From positions 596,162-660,161 of the forward strand of contig CM056391.1 of NCBI GenBank assembly GCA_029718625.1: a stretch of 64,000 bases of DNA. The letters are read 5' to 3'. Source of the DNA: Synaphobranchus kaupii (Eukaryota; Chordata; Actinopteri; Anguilliformes; Synaphobranchidae). Below are positions 22,788 through 31,292 of this stretch, one piece after another; positions within the stretch are counted from its first letter, which is position 1, and each line of letters begins with the position of its first letter. The notes beneath the pieces are model-generated. The model made no database searches. It saw nothing but the letters and a program-made list of their open reading frames with translations, and had not been told where the DNA came from. The translations under genes were made by a program, and so were the position numbers.

Positions 22788-23804
22788 CGTGTGTGTGTGT
22801 GAGAGAGAGTGTGTGTGAGTTTGCGCGTGTGTGCGTGCAAATTTAACATTAGTCCACGAGTTAATAAAAGCGGGAGTTCAGGATTCAGGAACACTGCCCG
22901 CCTGTTGTCCAATGACAAGGTTGCATTTAGACAGCTAGGATTTTGAGGTACGGATGCATGCATTTGATTGGATAAAGGGGGTAGAAAAAAAAAGAAAAAC
23001 AGGTTTTGTGGAATGTGAACCTGCATCTGGGGGGATTCTTGCGAGATTCAGAGTTCTTCCATCACTAACATTTTTGTGTGCTTTATATTTTCCCCATCAG
23101 AGACGAAATAAAAGAAGATAGTCGATTTTTGTTTTTTTTATGAGCCATTTACTAACGTCATTGTCATAAAAAAAAGCTTCTTTGACGAAAAACAATCATC
23201 AGAATTTCCTTTCATCGGAACACAGCTCCCAAGACAACAAATTGGAACCTTTCCTCTTAAAAGGTAGGAAGCAGGGTGTGAAATTAACATCAGCCACCAG
23301 ACAAATACTGGTAAAATTAGATTGTGGCTAGTATGATTTTCTACTCTAGAAGCCACTTTGACAGGTAACCAGCCAGGTTGTGTTATATTGTAAAAGGTAA
23401 TGTGGCTGGTAAAATGTTGAAAATGGCTGGTGATTTTTAGAATCCACAAGCCACTCTGGCCAGCGCGTGAAAAAGTTTATTTCATGCCCTGGTAGGAAGG
23501 CTGGGCCTGGAGCAGGGTATCTGGTAGGTCTACAGAATCTTTGCTGTCGGATCAAACTCGCAGATGACTGTTTCAGGCCTTACATTGAATATCAGCGTAA
23601 ATGTAGCTTTTATAAATTACATACCAGAGCTTGCTTAAAAACAGCCTGAGCTCTAAGCTACATTTAATGACTGCAATAAGAAGCAGTAATGTTGAGCGCT
23701 CCTATGCGCTCCAATGGCTAGAATAAAAACTAAAGACGGGTGCGTGAGCGTACCTTTCTCCCAGAAGAGGCCCTGTGCAGCTCGGCAGTGAAGTCCAGAT
23801 TCAT
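20735..23804 (-). CDS. Small BED-type zinc-finger protein, three exons
   Basis: Exon 1, 23754-23804, lies between ACAG and AAG|GTACGC (ATG start, [17 protein letters not shown], phase 0). Exon 2, about 22411-22605, ends AAG|GTAAAT in phase 0 and encodes [17 protein letters not shown]...[19 protein letters not shown], the W..F...N..H...H pattern of a BED finger. One expected metal-ligand Cys seems to be replaced (TECLVSS). Exon 3, 20735-20977, follows ATCCTTCAG and encodes an 80-residue Lys/Thr/Pro-rich basic tail ending TTPAGRKRI, stop TAA. All phases agree, giving roughly 150-160 residues. BED fingers bind DNA and often come from hAT transposases; here no transposase domain remains. The exon-2 acceptor is unclear because a (CA)n tract abuts the exon. 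An acceptor at GAAG|AGGAGA would give ...[10 protein letters not shown]. Confidence 0.65.
21530..21810. repeat. Compound GT/GC microsatellite with longer internal repeats
   Basis: (GT)n interspersed with GTGC and TATATGTGC motifs. Segments such as GTGCGTGCGTATATGTGC recur, so it is partly a minisatellite. It lies in intron 2 of the BED gene. Cys/Val and His/Thr frames across it are meaningless. Confidence 0.95.
21849..22127. repeat. 19-bp minisatellite, about 15 copies
   Basis: Head-to-tail units of TTAGCTAGATTAGGGCTGC with TGC/TCC/TTC/TGT variants at the unit end grouped into blocks. Each unit includes the string TTAGGG, but the 19-bp periodicity shows it is not telomeric. Intron 2 of the BED gene. 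Confidence 0.95.
22611..22822. repeat. (GT)n microsatellite with GAGA interruptions
   Basis: About 210 bp of (GT)n broken by GAGA motifs, directly adjoining the 5' edge of the BED-finger exon (22605 on the minus strand), where a polypyrimidine tract would be expected. Confidence 0.97.
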
Positions 23805-24337
23805 CTGTAACGAATCACTGTTGATCAGCGGTCATGCAGAGACCAGCTCATTCAAAACACAAGACGGGGATAAATATCCTTAGTCGTCACCAATCGCTTC
23901 GGATCAACAGTTACATGAAGTACATCATCCTCAAGCCCTTTTGAAGCACGCTTAACACCATAACACTTTTACAAAGTGTTCCTGACCAAATGGAATTGTT
24001 TGCAAAGAACAAAATAGGGTTATGTAAAATGGCATTTTCACAGAAGAATTACATTTCTTCTGGTTAATAAGAGCCAACACGGTTTTTTAAAAATACATCA
24101 TTGTGTTACGGAGACCTTTGCGCAGCCAACAAACCTGCCTCGGACTCTACAGCCCTATCACTCAAATCACGGTGCTAGAGGGCCGAGAACTGCCGGTTTT
24201 CCACCCTCCCTTTACCTGGGAGTCAGGTGTGAAGACAGTCTGGCCAGTCAGTAGCACTATGTTTCCAGTTTACTAACTGGAAGAAAAGAAAAACCAGGGC
24301 CGGATTTGGATTTGAGGGCCAGATCTGAGCATCCATG
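23805..24337. mobile_element. Intergenic stretch with an uninterrupted copy of the 12.7-14.1 kb repeat
   Basis: 24140-24305 is homologous, in reverse orientation, to the two halves of the repeat that flank the palindromic element at 12781-13943 (shared CACACCTGAC...CCCAGGTAA and the CGGCCCTGGTTTTTC end). The remainder shows nothing identifiable. Confidence 0.6.
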
Positions 24338-24345
24338 GTCTATAG

Positions 24346-24486
24346 CAGTGGCTCACAAACCTCTCCTTGGGCACCCCCAGCTAGATGAGGGCTTGATCAG
24401 GTGCACCAGGTGTGCTTGCTTGAGGTGGAACACATCAAATACCTGGATCCGGCGGGGGAACCAGAGGAGAGGTTTGGGAAGCACTG
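24346..24486. mobile_element. hAT-type MITE, family B, copy 2
   Basis: A 141-bp element with inverted ends CAGTGGCTCACAAACC and CAGTGCTTCCCAAACC, flanked by GTCTATAG / GTCTACAG (7 of 8). It is the reverse-orientation relative of 11867-12059. The right-hand target copy (24487-24494) contains the TAG stop of the neighbouring minus-strand gene. Confidence 0.85.
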
Positions 24487-24488
24487 GT

Positions 24489-27312
24489 CTACAGGATCTG
24501 GGGTGCTGCTTCTTGCCAAATTGAAAGGCATTCATGTACCTGCTCATCTCTCTGCCCGCCCCTTCCTCCATGCTGAACCGTTCCCGAGCCACCGGCTTCG
24601 CTCCACACACACTGGACCTTCATCCGGGGCAGAGCAGGAGTGAGAGTCCGCCTCTCTGGCTCCTGCTTCAGTTCTGCCTGCAGCTCCTTTTCTGGGTCTC
24701 CTGCAGGGCAGGGCTGCATGTCCTCCTCTCCACAGAGGGGTCCTGCACCATCGTCGGCACCAGCTGCAGCTGCCCCCGATGTGCCTGCACAAAAAAAACA
24801 ACAAACAAGAATGACACAACTCAGATGCTTCAGACTACAGATACTACAAACAAAACAGATGCCGAGACTCATTTTCACAAGATTAAAAGTTCTGTCACTA
24901 AGTCAAAACATTCCCAATAATTAACCAAACTATTTACATGAGAGTACATGTACTGGTTCTCTGCGGTAACTGCGGCGTCTAGTGACACAGCACTGGACGC
25001 CGCAGTTACAAACAAAACCTCCTGTGGTGGAGAAACAGAGAGGACTGAAGCAACACAGGAGTAGAGTATCTGGCGAGTCTAAATAGTCTATACTCACATT
25101 TTGCATTCATTATTAGAATTCAGTATTCAGCAAATTGCACACACCATCATAACAGGGACATGTAACGCTTCAGTATTGGCACTATGACCAATACAACATG
25201 GAAAAGTTTTGGGAAAAGTCTAGAACCAGGAACATTCCCTTTTCAAATTTCCTATTGACTAACATTGCCAGAAATGACTAAATACAAACATAACATTATT
25301 ACTCATGGGATATTACCACATGCATTCTCTCCACTGATCTTCTGTTCCACCTGTGATTGGCTCCTGCCTGGATCCTCTTCCAGCCCATCCTCGCCGAGCA
25401 GCAAAGATTCAGGCCAATCCTGCTCCCCGTCTACAGGCTGACGAACAGGAAGTGTGAAGATCCTATGCATCGGAAGCTCTGAACGCCAGCAAATCACCAG
25501 CTTTCTAAGCCTTTAGCAAAAAGATTCTAAACCTTAATCACAGTTTCTTTGGTCTTCTTGACAGAAAGGAGCAACTTTTTCATGTCACCCTACCGAGATG
25601 AGGGCCAGTTGGAAATATGGGAGCTAGCTCGCTAGGTTCTCAGTGCTAACACTGGAGCTAGCCATGTAAACAATAGCAAACTATATAGCTCATTAGGATT
25701 TTCATCAGGGGGCGATTGAAGGAAACATCCAGTTGGAGACTGATTGACAGCTCTTTTATTTATTTATCTTATAAGTAGCTGCCACTCATGGTCCTTGATG
25801 GTGAAGCAAAGTGGAAATTAATAAAATAATATATTCAATTATTTGTAAACCACAATGTAAATCATAATACATCTCTTTACATTGATCAACCTATCTTATA
25901 ATTTATTTCCACAATGACTCATTGATTTACTTCCAAATGCATTTCCACTTTCTTTAACACGAAGAGTAGATCCAGGCACTCAAAAAGGTAAAGGGATGGA
26001 AAACTGAATTATTTCCACTTTCATTGATTGATCCATTTACTTTTTTGTGGTTCATACATTTTTCTGTTTATTTGCAGCTTAATTTTCATGTATTAATGTA
26101 CCGTGTTATCCATTTCCCTTTTTACTTCCATATTTATCGGTGTTCATTATTTTGTAGCACTTCTCCAGAATAGAAATGTTCTGGGTGTCTTATTAAAATT
26201 AAGCAAACATTTTTTCAAGGCTCTGTCTGTGTTATGCTATCAATGGGTATTATTTTTTTATTTCACCATGAGCTGAGAGACTAAATGTGTGGCTACATTT
26301 AATTACATTTTTTAAAATATAATAGGTCAACAGACAACGTCAATCTGAACACCTCAAAATTGAGACCGCAAAGCATTTTCCTACGTCCGAGTTGGTTTTC
26401 GTACAGTCAGGTCCTCTGAATTTGGCCCCTCACTCAGCTGATCACAATGCAATAGTCAGTCACTACCTGACTGGTGGCTACCTGAACATAGCTACCTCGC
26501 GTTTGATGGTTGTAGGCTGTAAACGATAATCTTCTGTTTTCATTGAAACGGAATCGCCATCCCGGGTTTGACTGCTTTCAAACCGCCCCCTGGTTACTTT
26601 CGTAGTGGTCAGACGATTCACATTCTCTGAAAAACAAGAGACAACTAACGTTAAAACCAGAGGTGGAAATCCAGGTTCAGAAAGTAAAAGTCCAATCACC
26701 TGGATTTGCTCATTAACATAATTCTTCAGCAAGGATGTAAAACGAATTAGTGAAATCAGCTGGCTGAGTCTATGGGTGGAAGAAACACATGATAGGACCT
26801 TTACTTTATGTCCCCTGGATTTCCACCTCTGGTTAAAACCTTTTTCTAAGTTCTCAGTACACGCCATTAGCTACAAGCTAACATAGTAGGCTAATCTGTG
26901 GTGACGTCACAACTGTGAAAGAAGACCTTTAAATTATCCTGCACAAAAAACATACCAATAGATAAGTCATGAATTAATTATTTTCTCCACGCGCAATGCA
27001 ACTGGTTTTCGGTAAATTTATAAACGTACGTCTTTGCGGTTCTCTGAATTCGTCGCAAACCTGAACTTCAAAAGAAATGTTCAGAGAATTGTCCAGCGCT
27101 CCCTCTCCGTATCCTCGCGCAGCCCTGAGCTCTCTTTCCATCAACATTAACTTATTTTTTAGCGCCTCGTTCTCTCTTTGGCTTCTGCACATTTCAAATC
27201 GTAACGCAGCAGACCCATCGTCCACTAGTTTAGTGATTTCTGCTACGGCTGTTTTAGCTAACACCCCCAGGATAGAGGCCAGCTGGGCCTGAAAAGAAAC
27301 GCAGTTCGACAT
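24489..27312 (-). CDS. Coiled-coil N-terminus of fish C2H2 zinc-finger family, no fingers
   Basis: Exons 27061-27312, 26496-26624, 25317-25500 and 24489-24784, phases 0, 0 and 1 all matching; 286 residues. Exon 1 starts with ATG (MSNCVSFQAQLASILG) and has the Leu/Glu-rich coiled coil (KLVDDGSAALRFEM...SQRENEALKNKL) that opens many fish multi-C2H2 proteins, where it is thought to mediate oligomerisation. Exons 2-4 are acidic and Pro/Glu-rich (PVDGEQDWPESLLLGEDG; CGEEDMQPCPAGDPEKELQ). The final frame ends ...WQEAAPQIL with TAG at 24489, and no C2H2 finger is found downstream. So this is either a finger-less paralogue or a gene that lost its last exon. The exon 2 acceptor has two AG choices (26624 or 26626); phase favours 26624. 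The exon 3 acceptor is weak. Confidence 0.7.
24966..25009. repeat. GC-rich hairpin with 19-bp stem
   Basis: GTAACTGCGGCGTC is followed, after a short loop, by its perfect complement GACGCCGCAGTTAC. The inner AGTG/CACT also pairs, giving a stem of about 19 bp with one wobble and a 6-nt loop. It lies in intron 3 of the coiled-coil gene. It may be a small fold-back element; no known RNA family is recognised. Confidence 0.8.
26658..26831. mobile_element. hAT-type MITE, family A, copy 2
   Basis: A 174-bp element with ends CAGAGGTGGAAATCCAGG and its inverse, flanked by a perfect 8-bp duplication GTTAAAAC (26650-26657, 26832-26839). It sits in intron 1 of the coiled-coil gene, 26 bp upstream of the exon 2 acceptor AG. 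Confidence 0.9.
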
Positions 27313-27561
27313 TTTACGAATATGAAAATAATCCTTCAATAAAACAGGGGCGGTGAGTCTACTGACAACTAAACAAGCACGCTGGACCTGGCCAGAAAGC
27401 TTCCAAACGGCTTGACCCCTTTCTACATGGGAAAGAAGAACCACAGAACTGTTCTGTGAGGAAAACAAATCGCCAGTTTCTCTTTCCGGTGCCTTCGAGA
27501 GCGACCAATTCAAAATAAAAGTTTAATATTAGTGTGATTTAATTTCCTATTTCGGATTTAA

Positions 27562-27997
27562 AGGTTGTATCAGCGATTTTGGGTGACGTCACTTCTGAAG
27601 CGAAATCCCAAACAAACAGAGCCAGCTCCAGCTCAGAGCCAATTATGTTATGTTTTAAAAAATAGTGTTCAAGCATCCAGAATTATAACCACGTTAATAA
27701 CGTTTGTAAGAAACCAAACCGTTTGTAAATCCGTCAAGATTTCAGCGAGATAAGAGTATTAGCGTATTAGTATCACCCACCCCTTCTCGGTGATTGGTTG
27801 GAATACTGTTTATTTTGGTTTTGAGTGGTTGGTAGTACCATTTGTTTTTGTGTACGATCTCGGAGCATAGGCTGCCTAGAGACGCGGTTTTTTGACGGCC
27901 TGCTTAGTGCTTATGGGGCGGGCAGCTAGCGGATCGTGAGGAAAAATCAGATGAATGTGATCATTTATGTTTCGACCCAAAATCGCTGATACAACCT
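27562..27997. mobile_element. TTAA-target MITE, 436 bp
   Basis: Inverted ends AGGTTGTATCAGCGATTTTG and its inverse are nearly perfect for about 25 bp, each flanked by TTAA (27558-27561, 27998-28001). TTAA targets are used by piggyBac and Kolobok transposases. Non-coding. It lies 250 bp upstream of the coiled-coil gene start codon and could overlap its promoter. Confidence 0.8.
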
Positions 27998-28328
27998 TTA
28001 AATAAAAGTTAACTTTCCAGTTAACTCGTCAAGTAGTGAAAATATGGAAATAAGGGACCTCTAAGTCCCAGTATATTTTCAGTCACTGGCTAGGAGTGCT
28101 AGCGAGAATGCTGGTTTTTCTTTCAATCACAATTGCAACCTTTAATGTAAGGAACTGTTACATCTTAAAGGTTGTTTTTAATGAGCCACTTTTAATGTAT
28201 TGAGGGATTACATGACAATCACTTTGTGGACACATGTATAATCAATAAGTGCAAAGTTTGCCAAACAAACCAACAATTAATATTGTAAATAGCTAACATA
28301 ACTTTAAACTACTATACTATACTATACC

Positions 28329-28516
28329 CAGAAATGGAAAATCAAGTTTCAGATAGTAAATTTTTCTCCCCAGTACTTTGTTCCAATTACCTGGATTTGC
28401 AAATTAGCACAATTCTTCAGCAAGGAGATATAACTAATTAACTGGCTGAGAATTCATGGGTGGAAGAAACGCATGCCAGGACTTTTGCTCCCTGACTCCT
28501 GGACTTTCCACCTCTG
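28329..28516. mobile_element. hAT-type MITE, family A, copy 3
   Basis: A 188-bp element with ends CAGAAATGGAAAATCAAG and the inverse of CAGAGGTGGAAAGTCCAG, flanked by a perfect 8-bp duplication ACTATACC (28321-28328, 28517-28524). The interior is closely related to copies 1 and 2. Confidence 0.88.
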
Positions 28517-28943
28517 ACTATACCTATAACATTATAACACAAATTATCCAAAAAGGAAATCCAAAAAGAAAGGAGGATACCTTCTATCAACGTCATAAGA
28601 TGGGTAGGTTTCTGCTGTCTTGACCACAGTGGTAAGCTCATTCCACTACCAGGAACTCAGAACAAACTGCAGTCAACCTACAATTGAATTTGGATTCAAA
28701 CCCAAATTGAGGGTCCCATTGATTGTAAAACACTGACCACCTACCTCACCATGGCCAAGGGCGACCCATTTCACAATGCAATTAAAATAATTGTGCGATA
28801 GCCCCATCCGGTGGCCATACTATATATTGCATACATTCATGGAAAATGCTTCAGTAAATATCTAGTTGTATTAATGAATTGTGTGTAAGGTGGGTCAGGC
28901 ATCATCTTCACAGAGAAGACATGATATGACATTAACATTGAAT

Positions 28944-29100
28944 TAGATGCATTTGGCAGAAGCTTTTATTCAAAGCGACATACAAAATCAGTGCATACTG
29001 AAGGTCATTTGAACAAATACAGGTGCATGTCAGATAAATTACAGATCTATCATAAAGTAGCAGCTGTCCAAAGCCATGAACATCAAGTCTAGTTCACATA
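28944..29100. mobile_element. Teleost interspersed repeat (AAAGCGAC family), copy 1
   Basis: Contains GGCAGAAGCTTTTATTCAAA followed by GCGACATACAA, the hallmark of a repeat very common in fish genomes. The second copy at 51119 is collinear with it through GTAGCAGCT and AGTTCACA. Confidence 0.65.
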
Positions 29101-29345
29101 GTAAAGTTATGGGCTACGTCTTAAGGTTAAGCCAGTAAAGCTATGGGCTACGTCTTAAGGTTAAGCCAGTAAAGCTATGGGCTACGTCTTAAGGTTAAGC
29201 CAGTAAAGCTATGGGCTACGTCTTAAGGTTAAGCCAGTAAAGCTATGGGCTACGTCTTAAGGTTAAGCCAGTAAAGCTATGGGCTACATCTTAAGGTTAA
29301 GCCAGTAAAGCTATGGGCTACGTCTTAAGGTTAAGCCAGTAAAGC
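29101..29345. repeat. 34-bp minisatellite, about 7 copies
   Basis: Units of CTATGGGCTACGTCTTAAGG plus TTAAGCCAGTAAAG, almost identical to one another. The unit grew out of the adjoining interspersed repeat: AGTAAGCTGTGGGTAA in the 51119 copy corresponds to AGTAAAGCTATGGGCTA here. Confidence 0.95.
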
Positions 29346-29965
29346 GTGAACATGAACATGTTTTATTCTTATGAACTTATTTGTTGTGAAAACTTAGTGT
29401 CCAGAGGTCTTCAATTTCAACGCAGTTCTGTATCAGCCAACATAATATTTTCCGCCTTGAACAGTTAGTTCTCTACTTGTAATGTCAATAAGTGCTGACC
29501 ATTTAATGAAGGTGGAAATAAGGTAGAATGCCATACATCAAAGAATGGGGGTGTAATTACATACTTTAATCTATTAGCGTTAATGAAATAGGAATTGAAA
29601 GCCTTTTCTGCAGAATCCGACAGAATTTAGTACATTTGGTTTATTATCGTGTAGAAAACAAACAAAAGATAAAAAAGTGACCAGTCCATGGATTATTGCA
29701 TAGGGTGATAGTGAAAGTCAGTTACATATACAGTTTTACACACAGATCTCAAGATCACATTGAATGCACAATATTGTAATCAGTCATTCATTAATGCATT
29801 CTGTCACAATCAAATCTCCATTCTCATTTTTTTTCATTCACAATCTGAAATACATAATATAGGACTTTTTTTTCTGGAAATAAAAAAAAAAAAAACATTT
29901 ATAAATTATTCAAAGCCTAAATTTAAATATTCCCAGACCAGTGAAAAGAAGGCAAGATCCATTCA

Positions 29966-31292
29966 CTATACAGTAGTCTCTTGTTTCCATAGGCCAGTCT
30001 TTATACTGTCACTGTTATCTGTGGTGACCAAAGTGATGCCATTCTGCCCACTGTCTTTAATTGGTCCATTCTGATTGGCCAGATTCACACCATGTGACCT
30101 GGGCCACCCCTCCAGTTCTGCAGGTATGGGTAGCACCCAGCCATCTTTACTCCTGGTTAAGATTCCTCCTCCACTACTACTGACACTACTGCTGCTGCTG
30201 CTGTTGCTACTATGACTGCTGCTCCTGTTACTGCTCCCACCACTGACTCTCTTGCCTGTGTTTTGGCTGGGCTGACACTGGGTGGTGCTGTTCACCTGGC
30301 TGTGGTAGGTCTGGCGCCCCCTGGTGGCTAGGTGAGGCGGGTCATTGCGCTCGCTGCCCTCCACGCTGGTGGAGGCATCGTAGGCGTACTCCCTGAGCAG
30401 TGACAGGGGGCAGGAGCGAGGGGCACGAACCCGGCCCTTTTGGGTCCTCCGGACCTCTAGGGGCGCTATGTGCATGTTGATCTCGCTGTCCAACGAGGGC
30501 TCCGTCGTGCCTGTATCAGGCAGGGGGTCGGGGGCAGGGTGGTGGGAGGAGCCACTGCTGGGGGTGGGGCTGGGGATGGAGCTAGGGGCGGGGTCAGGTC
30601 CGAGGGCTTGCCCACTGCAGGACGCGGGGCTGGGGTTTGGGTTGGACTGCGCTGCGGCTTCCGCCTGCAGATTGGTCAGCTTGCAGCTGTGGGCGGAGCT
30701 CCTCAGGCAGGGAGGACTCTGATTGGTGCAGGAGGACTCGATGGAGCTGGACCTGCTTTTGGGCAGCTTGGGGTCCTCCCCGTTCACGTTAGGGTGCGCG
30801 TTCCCCCGCTGGGAGTAGCTCCGCCCCCTGTAGCTGCAGGCCGACGGACAGTGGCGCAGAACATCCCTCCGGCGGAAGCAGTGGTGGGTCACCATGAAGG
30901 CCCCCAGCCCCAGAGCCAGCAGGCCGAACAGGCAGGAGAAGACCAAGCCCAGGGGCCCGTCCCGGGACACGGCCATCGCCCCGCACACCCACAGCCCGCA
31001 GTACAGCAGCAGAGCCAGGCTAACCCCCAGAAGCTGCGCCGCGAAACTCTGCTCGTTCTCCAGCTCCCACGCCGAGGGCGAGGCATCGCCGCGGGACACG
31101 GGGGCCGAGTCGCCGGCCTCACCGGCCGCTAGACCCCTCCGCTCCTCTCCCGGCTCCCTCAGCTCGAAGCGACGCTCCGGACGGCGGCCGAGCTGCACGC
31201 GGACGCACAGGAAGTAAACGCAGTCGACCAGGATGATGAACGCGGCCGGGCCAAAGAAGGACCCCAAACTGGCCTCCCGCGCCATCCAGCAA
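29966..31292 (-). CDS. adgra3: adgra3 last exon: TM5-TM7 and cytoplasmic tail
   Basis: A 1327-nt exon. It begins by completing the Tyr of [20 protein letters not shown] (extracellular loop 2 into TM5). TM6 is [20 protein letters not shown] and TM7 is [19 protein letters not shown]. The long tail has Ser-rich tracts (about 30 Ser near 30140-30240), a Pro/Ser repeat tract, conserved [21 protein letters not shown] and [15 protein letters not shown] blocks, and ends ETTV then TAG at 29966-29968. GC-rich in the TM part. Confidence 0.95.

Larger units (their letters stand above)
28517..29965. other. Intergenic region downstream of adgra3
   Basis: Contains the interspersed repeat at 28944-29100, the minisatellite at 29101-29345, and AT-rich sequence likely to include the adgra3 3' UTR. 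A minus-strand AATAAA (TTTATT near 29639 on the plus strand) is a candidate polyadenylation signal about 325 bp after the stop. No other gene seen. Confidence 0.5.

Noticed and set aside
30470..31132. 220-codon plus-strand frame, Gly/Gln rich
   Set aside because: Antisense shadow of the GC-rich last exon of adgra3, which has clear protein homology on the other strand.
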